NCBI RefSeq assembly: GCF_014841565.1
Contig: NZ_JACYUD010000012.1
Coordinates: 1 to 54,776, forward strand
Direction: 5' to 3'
DNA: 54,776 nucleotides
From: Rhizobium sp. CFBP 8762
Lineage (GTDB): Bacteria; Pseudomonadota; Alphaproteobacteria; Rhizobiales; Rhizobiaceae
Under the pieces are notes generated by a model, which was not told the DNA's origin, ran no database searches, and worked only from the letters and a program-made list of their open reading frames with translations. The translations under genes and the position numbers were made by a program. Positions 14,060 through 22,809 of the stretch are shown piece by piece. The number at the start of each line of letters is the position of its first letter. Within the stretch, counting starts at the first letter, position 1.

Positions 14060-14488
14060 CTATTCAGCTGCTTCCAAGCCCACGACCAGGCGCATGCCCA
14101 TAACGGCCAGTGCCTGCGTCAACGGCTGCAGCTTCGTCTGGTGATTGGGGTCCAACATCCGGCGAACCTCTTTCTCGTCTTTGCCCAGCTGGCGGCCGAG
14201 TTCCGTTCTGGTCATGCCGCTTTCACGGAAAGTCTCGATCACGGCAATCTTGGCTGCAACATCAGCGTCCGGCGTAACGAACACGCCTTTCGCATCTGCG
14301 ACGGGCAAGCTGCGACCCAGCTCGATGTACGTCAGAAGCGCCACGCCCAGCGCGTCCGCCGCCATTTCGCGGGCTTCCTTCATGGTGTCGCCTTCCGTGA
14401 TGGCTTCCGGCACGTCATCAAACGTCACCACAAAGCCATCACCATCTTCCATCGGTTCAAACCGGGCTGCATACGCATACGTCTTCAT
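14060..14488 (-). CDS. hicB: HicB antitoxin
   Basis: 142 residues from MKTYAYAARFEP, chosen for the AAGGGAAAG ribosome site. Residues 1-60 form the HicB partial RNase H fold (GFVVTFDDVPEAITEGDTMK, EAREMAADALGVAL). Residues about 95-140 are an XRE-like HTH (SGMTRTELGRQLGKDEKEVR, QPLTQALAVMGMRL). It would bind HicA and block it, and repress the pair via the palindromes at 14775-14824. It follows hicA in the same direction. Confidence 0.9.
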   Translation of the reverse strand: MKTYAYAARFEPMEDGDGFVVTFDDVPEAITEGDTMKEAREMAADALGVALLTYIELGRSLPVADAKGVFVTPDADVAAKIAVIETFRESGMTRTELGRQLGKDEKEVRRMLDPNHQTKLQPLTQALAVMGMRLVVGLEAAE

Positions 14489-14547
14489 GTTCTTTCCCTT
14501 CATGGCCAAACATGGCCTTGCAGTTACGGGCAAGGTGGCGAGGGGGC

Positions 14548-14745
14548 TTATTTCAGCCCCAACCCCTTTTTGATCTTCGATGCCGTTTTCGGGTCGATTT
14601 CTCGGCTGGGAAGAGTTGCAAACCTTTCTCCTATGAAAACCGTTGCATGCCCTCCTTTGCCTTTGCTTTTGTCGACCCGGAAAGAAAGACCCAATTCCTT
14701 GGCTTGCTCCCTGAGTTCGGCGATGAAGCGGTCTCGTTTGTCCAT
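14548..14745 (-). CDS. hicA: HicA mRNA interferase toxin
   Basis: 65 residues from MDKRDRFIAELREQAKELGL, with AACGGAGA 7 nt before the ATG. The longer frame from 14781 is rejected because its ATG lies inside an operator. The dsRBD-like core has the catalytic histidine in GKGGHATVFIG and ends with IDPKTASKIKKGLGLK, as in the family. HicA toxins cut mRNA when HicB is lost. In a phage-plasmid this gives post-segregational killing or defence against other phages. Confidence 0.85.
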   Translation of the reverse strand: MDKRDRFIAELREQAKELGLSFRVDKSKGKGGHATVFIGERFATLPSREIDPKTASKIKKGLGLK

Positions 14746-14774
14746 AACTGTCTCCGTTTCAATGAGATTGGTAT

Positions 14775-14824
14775 CGGACATTTTTGTCCGTTTGTCAACG
14801 GCATTCGGACAATTTTATCCGAAT
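14775..14824. promoter_or_regulatory. Two palindromic hicAB operators
   Basis: CGGACATTTTTGTCCG (14775-14790) and ATTCGGACAATTTTATCCGA plus AT (14803-14824) are AT-centred palindromes with the same CGGACA half-site, centres 31 bp apart, directly upstream of hicA. They are likely HicB-binding sites over the hicA promoter. The primase gene starts 38 bp beyond on the other strand and could also be affected. Confidence 0.65.
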
Positions 14825-14861
14825 ATTTTGCGCATACTCTGGTCTCGAAAGGGATGGGTTC

Positions 14862-16202
14862 ATGTCTGACGTTCTGGATGAATTCATAGAACGCGCCCGG
14901 GCCATATCCTTTGCGGATGCGGTTGACCGGCTGGCCATACCGGTACCGGCGCGGGGCAGGCCGGAATATGAGGGGCCGTGCCCGCGTTGCGGCGGTCGGG
15001 ATCGCTTTGCGGTTAACCGCAAGAAAGCCGTGTGGGTTTGCCGGGGCTGCGGCGCTGGCGGGAAAGACGGGATCGGCCTTGCAGCCCATGTCCTGCATTA
15101 TGAGGTGCGGTCGCGCACGGGCTTCCTCGGCGCGTGTTCGGCCGTGCTGAAAGAGCCTGTGCCGCAAGAGGGCGAACACGAGAGCGATGAACAACGGGCA
15201 GAGCGCCAGAGGCGCATTGCCGAGGCGCAGGCGCAGGCCGAACGCAATCGGCAAGCGCAGGACGCGCAAGGCAACATCCATCGTGAGCGCGAAATCAACA
15301 AGGCACGGGGCATGTGGCTGAAAGCCAGTACAGAGCGCGGCCGTGACATGGTGACGGCTTACCTGCAGGCGCGAACAGGCTTTGTCGTGCCGCCGGATAT
15401 TTTCGACAACATTCGATTCATTGCCGATTGCGGCTATTATGAAGGCGAAGACGAGGGCGGTCGGCCGCTGGCGATTTATTCCGGGCCGGTCATGATCGCG
15501 CCTATTGTCGATCCATCCGACACCGTTATCGGGTGCCACCAGACGTGGATCGACCTGTCCAACGCCCGAGGCAAATCCCGGCCGGTGCTGTGGGGTGTGA
15601 CGAAAAAGGGCAGAGAAGCCAGGCGCTCTTTCCTGTCCGACGCTGGCCGTCGCCGACCACCGACCCCCCTCGATGTCGAGGCGGGCCTCTATACCCTCCT
15701 GCCCACCAAAAAGATGCGCGGCTCCAAGAAAGGCGGGCTGATACCGATCCTCGGCGACCCGGACGCGAACCGCTGGCTGGGCGGCGAGGGCATTGAGAAC
15801 GTGATGGCGGTCGCCGGCGCTGAAGGTTTCCGCAAGGATACGTTTTACTTCTCGGCCGGCGATATCGGCAATCTGGCAGGCCCGGCCGACCCCGATTCCG
15901 CGTTTCCGCATCCGACGCTCAAAAAGCAGATCGCGAACGGCCAATGGCGGCGCGTGAGCGTGCCGGGGCCAAAACCGAAAGAGGGGCAGAACCCCGCTGA
16001 AGCGCTCCAGGTGCGCGCCCATGTGCGCCAGCTGCTGCTGGTGGCCGATGGCGATAGCGAACCGCTGTGGACCGCCTCGGCCATGGCACGGGCGCAGGCA
16101 CGGCTGGCGCGTGCGGATCTCGACATTCAGATCCTGTGGCCTCCCGAGGGCACGGATTTTTCTGGCGCTATCAGCGCCGCAATAGCAGTGCAGGGGCGTT
16201 AA
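14862..16202 (+). CDS. DNA primase (CHC2 zinc finger plus Toprim)
   Basis: 446 residues from MSDVLDEFIERARAI. The zinc-binding CHC2 domain has C40, C43, C60 and C63. Residues about 100-170 are a charged helical linker. The Toprim-like domain lies in the C-terminal half: GGEGIENVMAVA, a core acidic pair in LLLVADGDSEPL, and a final TDFSGAISAAI. This fits P4-type or phage DnaG-like primases. It overlaps the helicase start by one base (TAATG), so both are made together. It would prime lytic replication. Confidence 0.9.
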   Translation: MSDVLDEFIERARAISFADAVDRLAIPVPARGRPEYEGPCPRCGGRDRFAVNRKKAVWVCRGCGAGGKDGIGLAAHVLHYEVRSRTGFLGACSAVLKEPVPQEGEHESDEQRAERQRRIAEAQAQAERNRQAQDAQGNIHREREINKARGMWLKASTERGRDMVTAYLQARTGFVVPPDIFDNIRFIADCGYYEGEDEGGRPLAIYSGPVMIAPIVDPSDTVIGCHQTWIDLSNARGKSRPVLWGVTKKGREARRSFLSDAGRRRPPTPLDVEAGLYTLLPTKKMRGSKKGGLIPILGDPDANRWLGGEGIENVMAVAGAEGFRKDTFYFSAGDIGNLAGPADPDSAFPHPTLKKQIANGQWRRVSVPGPKPKEGQNPAEALQVRAHVRQLLLVADGDSEPLWTASAMARAQARLARADLDIQILWPPEGTDFSGAISAAIAVQGR

Positions 16203-18007
16203 TGAGCAAAGACAAGAGCAAAAGCGGTGTGCCTGAGCCGGTTGTGGACATGCTGGCCCGCGCCAACATGCAGCGTGGGCTTTATAACCAACACCCGGAC
16301 CCTTTGCCTGTTGTCGAGGCGGATGAAGAGGAACCGTCCCTTGTGCTTTCTCCCGAGGAAATCCTCGAAGAATGCGCGCTTGAGCCGGAAACCGACATCG
16401 GTAATGCCCGTCGGCTGATCAACCGTTATGGCGATGAAATTCTATATGTTGCCCGTGTTGGCTGGCACGGATTCGACGGGAAACGTTGGAAAGAGGATGA
16501 GGATGGGTCCGTTGTTCGGCCCTTGGCCCACCGCACGGCCGAATTTATTGACGATGAAGCCATTCTTCTCGATGCCACTGATGAGGAAAAGGCGATGATT
16601 GATGAAGGCCGGGCCGCGCAGGTTGCCATGAAGGAGTTGGGCAAACCCAACGAAAAGTGGCCGGTCGAGAAGCTGGAAAGGCATGAAAAGCTGCAGGAGG
16701 CCATCGACACTATGGCTGCTGCAAACAAGACCCGCAAAGCCCGAATGTCATCGCGACATAGCCATGCCAAAAGCTCGGCCGGAACCTCCAAAATCAACAA
16801 TATGCTGCAGGAAGCTGCACCCTACGTCGCCAAGATGGTCAATGATCTCAACACTGATCTGTACGCCATCAACGTGCGCAACGGCACTTTGCGCTTCTTC
16901 TGCTCGGAGCTGGATGGCGTTGGAAAGTGGCAGGTGCGGATGGATCGTCATCGGCATAGCGATTACATCTCCAAACTTGCGCCGGTGGTTTTCGATCCGA
17001 ATGCGATCTGCCCGGTGTTTGAACAGTTTTTCATAACCGTCATGCCAAACCCGGATATCCGGGCCTTCATGCAGCGCTACATTGGTTACTGCCTTCTCGG
17101 ACTGACGGTCGAGCAATGCCTTCTGTTTCTTTACGGGGCAGGCCGGAATGGCAAATCAACCTTTGTCGATCTGATGGTCGATGTCCTCGGTGATTATGCG
17201 GTCACCCTGTCGATTGACAGTTTCGCCGGCGAGAACCGACGAGGGGGAGGCGATGCCACCCCTGACCTTGCCCGCTTGCCGGGCGCTCGACTGGTGGCAG
17301 CGTCCGAGCCTGAAATGGGCGTCAAAATGAAGGATGCCCTGATCAAGACGCTGACGGGTGGCGAGAAAATCGCGGTTCGACGCCTGCAACAGGATTTCTT
17401 CGAACTGATACCGCAATTCAAGATCCTGCTTCAGGGCAACCATAAGCCACGCGTTGACGACGATTCAGACGGTATATGGCGGCGCGTCCACTTGGTGCCG
17501 TTTGATATCCAGATCCCGGAAAACGAGGTCGATCCCGACTTGCCCATGAAACTGCGGCGGGAAATTCCCGGCGTGCTTGCCTGGGCCGTGCGGGGCGCTT
17601 TGGACTACCTGCAAAAAGGTTTGCAGCCACCCGCTGCGGTGAAGGCCGCGACGGCCGAATACCGCGAGGAAAGCGACCCGATAGGAGCCTTTCTGCGCAA
17701 TGGCTGCCGCATAACCGGCAATGACAACGACATGGCTTCACCAGAGGATTTGTTCATTGCCTATTCGAATTTCGCCCGCAAGGAAGGTTTGCCAGAGTTC
17801 AAAAAGGACACGTTCAACCGGCGAATGCCGGGGCAGGCGCAGAAAAGCTTTAAGGGGGAGGACGGACGTATGCACCAGTTCCGCAAGGGCAAACGCGGGA
17901 CCACGTTTTATTTCGGAATCGCGGTCAAAGACGAGTTCCTTGCACCGCAAGGCGATAGCCCGTCGCAGGGGCGCTTCAACGATGAGCCATGGCCAGATGA
18001 CCGCTAA
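16202..18007 (+). CDS. P4/D5-type replicative helicase (primase-helicase family)
   Basis: 601 residues from MSKDKSKSG; ATG overlaps the primase stop. The superfamily 3-like ATPase lies around residues 300-460: Walker A YGAGRNGKSTF (~314-324), the acidic ARLVAASEPEMG, and the sensor-like FKILLQGNHKPRV. A D5-type winged helix follows (LFIAYSNFARKEGLPEFKKD). In P4, primase and helicase are one protein; here they are split into two coupled genes. Helicases of this type also recognise iteron-like origins, and an iteron cluster starts about 50 bp after this gene. Confidence 0.9.
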   Translation: MSKDKSKSGVPEPVVDMLARANMQRGLYNQHPDPLPVVEADEEEPSLVLSPEEILEECALEPETDIGNARRLINRYGDEILYVARVGWHGFDGKRWKEDEDGSVVRPLAHRTAEFIDDEAILLDATDEEKAMIDEGRAAQVAMKELGKPNEKWPVEKLERHEKLQEAIDTMAAANKTRKARMSSRHSHAKSSAGTSKINNMLQEAAPYVAKMVNDLNTDLYAINVRNGTLRFFCSELDGVGKWQVRMDRHRHSDYISKLAPVVFDPNAICPVFEQFFITVMPNPDIRAFMQRYIGYCLLGLTVEQCLLFLYGAGRNGKSTFVDLMVDVLGDYAVTLSIDSFAGENRRGGGDATPDLARLPGARLVAASEPEMGVKMKDALIKTLTGGEKIAVRRLQQDFFELIPQFKILLQGNHKPRVDDDSDGIWRRVHLVPFDIQIPENEVDPDLPMKLRREIPGVLAWAVRGALDYLQKGLQPPAAVKAATAEYREESDPIGAFLRNGCRITGNDNDMASPEDLFIAYSNFARKEGLPEFKKDTFNRRMPGQAQKSFKGEDGRMHQFRKGKRGTTFYFGIAVKDEFLAPQGDSPSQGRFNDEPWPDDR

Positions 18008-18054
18008 CGGCGCACCCGGACCCTTTGCGTTTTGCTCAAAACGCCGCGCCCTAC

Positions 18055-18389
18055 CGTCTCTATCGGCGAAATCAGGGAGCGTAGGGACGATAACGGCGGG
18101 ATTTTGGGCGGAACAGTCAAGTCAAAGGGCGCGGGGATTCAAACACTTATGACGATAGGGAGGCTAGGGACGCTATCTGCGAGGCTTGCGTGAGGCGCGC
18201 GCGTGTATCTGTTGGCGACAATAGGGATAGCGAGGATTCAATCTCTCACATGTGTAGGCCGTTCTTTCATCCCTACCGTCCCTATCATCCCTCAAAATTA
18301 AAATTAACCAATAAAAACAATGGTCTTTATCTAAGTCATAGGGACGCAAGAACACTGATTAGGGACGCAAGGTCCAATATTAGGGACGC
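18055..18389. repeat. Iteron-like TAGGGACG cluster (candidate lytic origin)
   Basis: Fills most of the 395-bp gap after the helicase. TAGGGACG occurs at 18082, 18165, 18339, 18360 and 18381, and inverted at 18277, with near copies at 18055 (inverted), 18222 and 18268 (inverted). The last three extend to TAGGGACGC and repeat exactly every 21 bp, two helix turns. An A/T-rich stretch (18293-18337) sits just before them. This layout fits iterons plus an unwinding element. A caution: in one frame the three perfect repeats read RDAR-x-x-I, so they could be coding for an extended N-terminus of the next gene. Copies outside that frame and strand argue for a DNA-level function. Confidence 0.6.
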
Positions 18390-18402
18390 TAGGGAAAACA
18401 TC

Positions 18403-19194
18403 ATGAAACAGATCGGTATTCAAAAGCTTTTGGAATGGGCTTTCACCTATGAACTTCGGATGGTGGAACCAAAAACCTCTGTTTCCGGGCAGTCTTCATG
18501 GGGGGTCTTTATGGAGATGGCCAAGCTGGGGACCATTGTGGATCGGTCGCCTAGCGTGTTCGGGTTTGCCCTTGGCGGGGTGGAGCCAAGGGAGCCACAT
18601 CCAGATGCGGTGCTGGTGGGCAATGCGGTGCGGGCGCTGGGCATGAACCGCTTCGAAATCCCGGAAAGCTGGAACCCGTTTCCTGACTTTGACGATCCCT
18701 ACGGCGTGATTGCGGAAGACGTGGAAAGTGTCATCAGCGAAATACGCTTATCAGGCGAACGGTTGACCGGCACCTACATGACCGGACTGGTCATCTGTGC
18801 CGCCATCATGGGAAAGGGGCCGGACTGGCGGGCAGAAAAGCCGGAATTGCAGCTGGTTTCGGCCAATGGCAAGCCGCGCTGGTTTCTCCTCAAAAAGGGC
18901 CGTGACGAATTCGGGCGAAACTATTGGTTTGAGGTCAATGGTTACGACAAAAAACGCAAGCGTCCGATGCGCAATGCCTACCAGAAATGTGAACTGGTGG
19001 AATCCACGCGCAACGATGTCCTGTCCCGGCTCGACTGGCAGATATGGCAATCCGCGCTCGATAGCCTGACGGCCAGCCTTTCCGGCCGTCTTTCGACCTA
19101 TCGGCTGATGCCCTTCGATTCTGTGATCGAGCCATGGTGCGATTCCTGCACTTTTTCACCTTCCTCACAAGCCATTGAAAACGTTTATGAATAA
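18403..19194 (+). CDS. Unknown protein next to the iteron cluster
   Basis: 263 residues from MKQIGIQKLLEWAFTYELRM, with AGGGA 8-9 nt before ATG. I recognise no family. It starts with a helical segment, has a polar middle (VLVGNAVRALGMNRFEIPES) and a basic stretch FEVNGYDKKRKRPMRNAYQK near residue 185. The position next to the iterons and helicase suggests a replication or origin role. If the frame is extended upstream, the repeats add RDARTLI-type heptads, so the true start is uncertain. Confidence 0.6.
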   Translation: MKQIGIQKLLEWAFTYELRMVEPKTSVSGQSSWGVFMEMAKLGTIVDRSPSVFGFALGGVEPREPHPDAVLVGNAVRALGMNRFEIPESWNPFPDFDDPYGVIAEDVESVISEIRLSGERLTGTYMTGLVICAAIMGKGPDWRAEKPELQLVSANGKPRWFLLKKGRDEFGRNYWFEVNGYDKKRKRPMRNAYQKCELVESTRNDVLSRLDWQIWQSALDSLTASLSGRLSTYRLMPFDSVIEPWCDSCTFSPSSQAIENVYE

Positions 19195-19263
19195 ATTAGA
19201 AAATACCCCCTACTTTGCGGCAGTCGCTTGACATAGCTTTGAAGAGTAGAAAAGGGTCTCGAC

Positions 19264-19292
19264 AAACCCGCTGGTTAACCCCGGCGGGTTTT
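19264..19292 (+). terminator. Intrinsic terminator at the end of the early/replication block
   Basis: AAACCCGCTGG (19264-19274) pairs with CCGGCGGGTTTT (19281-19292), with one G-U pair, and runs into TTTT. It separates the replication genes from the packaging and structural genes. Confidence 0.7.
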
Positions 19293-19321
19293 GCGTTTCT
19301 GCCCATGCGGTGGAGGTGGCT

Positions 19322-19987
19322 ATGAAACTTGAAATCAGTTGGCAGGATGCGTCGGGCATTGAGCGCTTATCCAATGCTCTCGGTGTTCTCGATAGCCATA
19401 AGAAGCACTTGGCCCTGCAAAGAGCAGTCAACCATACGGGTGCCAAGGCAAAGACGCAGGTTATACGGGCGCTGGCAAAACAGACGGGTTTGAAGTCTGA
19501 GGTCATTCGCGCTGCGGTAAAGGTCAATAAAGCGTGGGGGGCAAGCGCTGATCCTGAACAATTTGCTCGTTCGTTAGCATCGAAGAATAGGGCACCCGGG
19601 GCACAATCGCTGCACTATTCGCTTACGACGCGGGGCGGCGACATATCGCTGAAACATTTCAAGGCTCGAGAAACCTTGAGGGGTGTAACTGCATCTCCCT
19701 TTGGTGAGCGCAAGCTTTTCCCCGGGACATTCATCAAAGGCGGGCGGTTCCCTAACCGTGTCACCGCATCTGGCTTGAACGGACACGTTTACGAACCCGA
19801 GAGCAACGCGAAGACCGGCAAATCAACATGGCGTCGGCCTGTTTCGTTCTACGATAGCGGTGTCATCATCCCTGTTGAAATGCTTAAAGGCGCCACGGCT
19901 GATGCATTCACATCCGTGGTCAACCGTCATCTGGCCAATCGGGTCAACCACGAAATCAACCGCCTATGCCCGGGCATCTTCGTCTAA
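19322..19987 (+). CDS. Minor tail protein Z-like (gpZ family) protein
   Basis: 221 residues from MKLEISWQDASGIERLSNAL with GGTGGAGG before ATG. The pattern HKKHLALQRAVNHTGAKAKT, VIRALAKQTGLKSEVIRAAV, LHYSLTTRGGDISLKHFKAR and PFGERKLFPGTFIKGG fits prophage minor tail protein Z or related tail-completion proteins. It is far from the other tail genes, in front of the terminase, an odd place for such a gene. Moderate confidence in the family. Confidence 0.55.
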   Translation: MKLEISWQDASGIERLSNALGVLDSHKKHLALQRAVNHTGAKAKTQVIRALAKQTGLKSEVIRAAVKVNKAWGASADPEQFARSLASKNRAPGAQSLHYSLTTRGGDISLKHFKARETLRGVTASPFGERKLFPGTFIKGGRFPNRVTASGLNGHVYEPESNAKTGKSTWRRPVSFYDSGVIIPVEMLKGATADAFTSVVNRHLANRVNHEINRLCPGIFV

Positions 19988-20007
19988 CCCTCAATAGGGC
20001 AGGTCAA

Positions 20008-20041
20008 GGGGGGGGTGTGGCGGTCCTGCCACACCCCCCCC
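20008..20041. other. G8/C8 14-bp perfect hairpin, candidate cos/packaging region
   Basis: GGGGGGGGTGTGGC (20008-20021) pairs perfectly with GCCACACCCCCCCC (20028-20041), loop 6 nt. It lies in the 189-bp gap just before the terminase small subunit, where lambda-type phages have cos. A further GC-rich stretch follows (to about 20080). Lambda-type terminases (Nu1/A) cut at cos and produce cohesive ends, so a cos site should be near here. The hairpin itself may be part of it or a transcription terminator. Confidence 0.45.
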
Positions 20042-20176
20042 CGGGGTTAGGGACCGTACCCCTGACCCACCCCCCACGGGCGGAGAACGGCCCGAAATCT
20101 CGCCAGTCTGAGGCTAAATTCAAAGCCTAAACTTCTAAAGACCGGCTAAAAAGCTAAAGAGAACGGTAAAGTCGGC

Positions 20177-20839
20177 ATGGAAATCGCAGTCAGCAAAGGC
20201 GAATTTGCTGCGATGATCGGCGTCTCGCCGGGTCGCATCAGTCAGTACCTCTCCGAAGGCAAGATTTCGACGTCTGCCCTGTCCGGCTCTGGTCGAAACG
20301 CCAAAATCATTGTTGATCGGGCAAAACAGGATCTGCGCATCACGCTCGACGTGTCGCAGCGCCTCGGCAATGGGATCGACACCCGGCTGGATGACGAGCG
20401 GCCTCTACCCGGATCGGCTCCGTTGTTTAGTCAGCACAATCCGCCGCCGCCATCGTCGCAGGACGACCACATGCCGCGCGGGATCGACTACCAAATCAAA
20501 CAGCAGAAGCTGGAGCAGGCGCGGCGCGCCAACCGCAACGCGGCGATAGAGGATGCACAGGCACGCGGCCAGCTGACCAACACCGACGAGATGCGCAACG
20601 GCATGGCGCGGGTCGCCAGCGCCATGATGGAAATCTTTGAGGGCGGTCTCACTGACATGTCGATGGCGATAGCAGCCGAATGGAAGCTGCCGCAGCGCGA
20701 CGTGAAGCACCTCATGCGGCGTGAGTTCCGCAAAGTGCGTGAGACCGCCGAAAAGCAGATGACACTGAAGGCAATTGCGCTTCCCGACGTAGTTCAAACC
20801 GTGCTGGAGGCTGAAGAACCGGAAGGCGATATCCAATGA
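20177..20839 (+). CDS. Terminase small subunit (Nu1-like)
   Basis: 220 residues. Residues 1-60 are a winged-helix DNA-binding domain (SKGEFAAMIGVSPGRISQYL, then an ALSGSGRNAKI turn) as in lambda Nu1. The middle is a linker and the C-terminal half is helical (QQKLEQARRANRNAAIEDAQ, MRREFRKVRETAEKQMTLKA), for contact with the large subunit. It binds the cos region and directs cutting by the large subunit, encoded next with a 4-bp overlap. Confidence 0.8.
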   Translation: MEIAVSKGEFAAMIGVSPGRISQYLSEGKISTSALSGSGRNAKIIVDRAKQDLRITLDVSQRLGNGIDTRLDDERPLPGSAPLFSQHNPPPPSSQDDHMPRGIDYQIKQQKLEQARRANRNAAIEDAQARGQLTNTDEMRNGMARVASAMMEIFEGGLTDMSMAIAAEWKLPQRDVKHLMRREFRKVRETAEKQMTLKAIALPDVVQTVLEAEEPEGDIQ

Positions 20840-22809
20840 ACATTATCACGGTCGATACCGCCAACGCGGAACGGATCGCCTACGAGGTTCTGGCTGACGT
20901 CATCAAGCCCCCGGAAAAGGTCGATTATCTGGCGTGGGCCGAGAACAACATCGTGTTCTCGGAGCTGGAAAGCCCGGATTATCCCGGCCCGTACAATCGC
21001 CGCCTGTTTCGGTACTTCGATGCGGTTCTGCAGGCGCTATCGCCGGACGATCTCTGCCGCATCGTGTCGCTGATGAAGTCGGCGCAGATCGGCGGAACGG
21101 TTGCCGCCAACATCTTCACCGGCGGCTCGATGGACATGGACCCGTCATGGTTTCTGTACGTCCACCCGACGGAAAACAACGCCGAGCGCTGGAGCAAGAT
21201 GAAACTTGCGCCAATGCTGCGCAACACCACGAGCCTCACGTCGCTGTTTCCAAAGAAGAGCCGCGATGGGCTGGATTCGCTGCTGTACAAGGAGCGCGCC
21301 GACGGTCGCGGAGCCATTCAGATCTCCGGGGCGAACTCGGCCGCATCGTTGTCGCAGGTAACCATGAAGCGACAGGTGCAGGATGACCTGTCGAAATGGG
21401 AAACCAACACCGGTGGCGACCCGGAAACACAGGCCGATAGCCGCAGCCGTGGGGTGGAGGAGGCGAAAATCTTTAAGATTTCGACGCCGCTGGTTATGCC
21501 CGGGTGTCGGATTACGAAGAATTTCGAGGATGGCAGTCAGGAGTATCCTTACGTTCCGTGTCCGCACTGCGGGCATTATCAGGTGCTGGAATGGGAGAAC
21601 ATGCTTGCCAATCTGGATGAGGCTCATCCCGAAAAAGCGCATTTTACCTGTATCGAGTGCGGAACAGAGATCGAGGAATACCATCGCCAGACGATGCTGG
21701 ATGGTTTGCAGTTTCGCCCGCACAACCCGTCGCAGATGCGGTTCCACCGGTCGTTTTACATCTGGTCGGCCTACTCGCCGCTGCAAAGCTGGGAGCGAAT
21801 TGCCCGCGAATGGCTGAGTGCCCGAGGCGATCCGGCGTCTGAACAGACGTTTTTGAATGATACGGTCGGGAAAGCCTATGTGACGCTCGGTGAAGCGCCG
21901 CCGTGGGAGGCGTTGCGCGACCGGGGTGCGGCATCCGATTACCCACGCGGCAAGATCCCGGTCGGGGGTATCATCGTCACCATTGGGATCGACTGCCAAG
22001 GGGACCGTGTCGAATGGCAACTGGTGGTTTGGGGCAGGGATTTCCGGCGCTGGGTTGTCGATTGCGGCGTTATTCCTGGTCATATCACCGAGAAAAGCTG
22101 CCAGGAGCGGCTGGACGCGCTGGTCGCGCAGACCTGGACGAACAGCTACGGGCAGAAACTGGCGGCCGACAAGATCGCCATCGACGGTAATGCTTATACC
22201 GAGGATGTCTGGCTTTGGGCAAAGCGTCACCCTGCATCGCGTGTTGTCATGGTGCGCGGTGCAAAGAGTGAGTCAGCGCCATTGACGCAACGGGTGAAGA
22301 AGGAGCGAAACCACAAGACGGGTAAGATTCTGAATTACTCGAAGCGGTTTTATAACTTCAACGGCTCGATCCTGAAGATGGCGCTCTACCGCAATGTCGC
22401 CAAGCTGGACCCGATGGAGCGCGGCTTTGTCGGTTTTCCGACGGGTCTGGAAGACGAGTATTACCGCCAGCTGACCGCCGAGCGTCGTGTCCCGAAAAAA
22501 AAGAAAGACGGCTTTGTCGAGTACGTTTGGGAAAAAGACCCGGCGCAGGCCAACGAAATGCTCGACACGATGAACCAGGCCGAGGTGGCGGCAATCCTGT
22601 TCGGCGTTCGTGGCATGCCCGACAAAATTTGGGACCGGCTGGAATCCGAGCGGGAAGTGCATCCGCCTGAAGCACAGTTTGATTTCGAGGACGGGCTGTT
22701 CTCGGCCCTGAAAACAGCAGTGGCCGTCATAAAAGCCACTGCCGCGCCGCCTGTTCCGGCTGAACCGAAGAAACCACCGCGAACCAACCGATGGGCGAAA
22801 CGAAAATGA
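20836..22809 (+). CDS. Terminase large subunit (gpA family)
   Basis: 657 residues. It contains a YLAWAENNIVFSELESPDYP start region, the ATPase-like QIGGTVAANIFTGGSMDMDP (a variant Walker A), and MKRQVQDDLSKWETNTGGDP. The zinc-binding CPHCGHYQVLEW with later CIECG is typical of the GpA family, and the nuclease domain begins near IVTIGIDCQGDRVEWQLVVW. It cuts concatemers at cos and pumps DNA into the prohead. It overlaps the portal start by 4 bp. Confidence 0.95.
   Translation: MNIITVDTANAERIAYEVLADVIKPPEKVDYLAWAENNIVFSELESPDYPGPYNRRLFRYFDAVLQALSPDDLCRIVSLMKSAQIGGTVAANIFTGGSMDMDPSWFLYVHPTENNAERWSKMKLAPMLRNTTSLTSLFPKKSRDGLDSLLYKERADGRGAIQISGANSAASLSQVTMKRQVQDDLSKWETNTGGDPETQADSRSRGVEEAKIFKISTPLVMPGCRITKNFEDGSQEYPYVPCPHCGHYQVLEWENMLANLDEAHPEKAHFTCIECGTEIEEYHRQTMLDGLQFRPHNPSQMRFHRSFYIWSAYSPLQSWERIAREWLSARGDPASEQTFLNDTVGKAYVTLGEAPPWEALRDRGAASDYPRGKIPVGGIIVTIGIDCQGDRVEWQLVVWGRDFRRWVVDCGVIPGHITEKSCQERLDALVAQTWTNSYGQKLAADKIAIDGNAYTEDVWLWAKRHPASRVVMVRGAKSESAPLTQRVKKERNHKTGKILNYSKRFYNFNGSILKMALYRNVAKLDPMERGFVGFPTGLEDEYYRQLTAERRVPKKKKDGFVEYVWEKDPAQANEMLDTMNQAEVAAILFGVRGMPDKIWDRLESEREVHPPEAQFDFEDGLFSALKTAVAVIKATAAPPVPAEPKKPPRTNRWAKRK

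Noticed and set aside
14746-14781. Longer N-terminus for HicA
   Set aside because: Its ATG lies inside an operator palindrome; the ATG at 14745 has an AACGGAGA site and gives the typical HicA length.
17721-18152. 143-codon frame overlapping the helicase end
   Set aside because: It overlaps most of the helicase C-terminus in another frame and ends in the repeat region; composition is that of a shadow of a GC-rich gene.
19228-19256. TTGACA at 19228 as a late promoter
   Set aside because: No acceptable -10 at 16-18 bp; TAGAAA is only 13 bp away.
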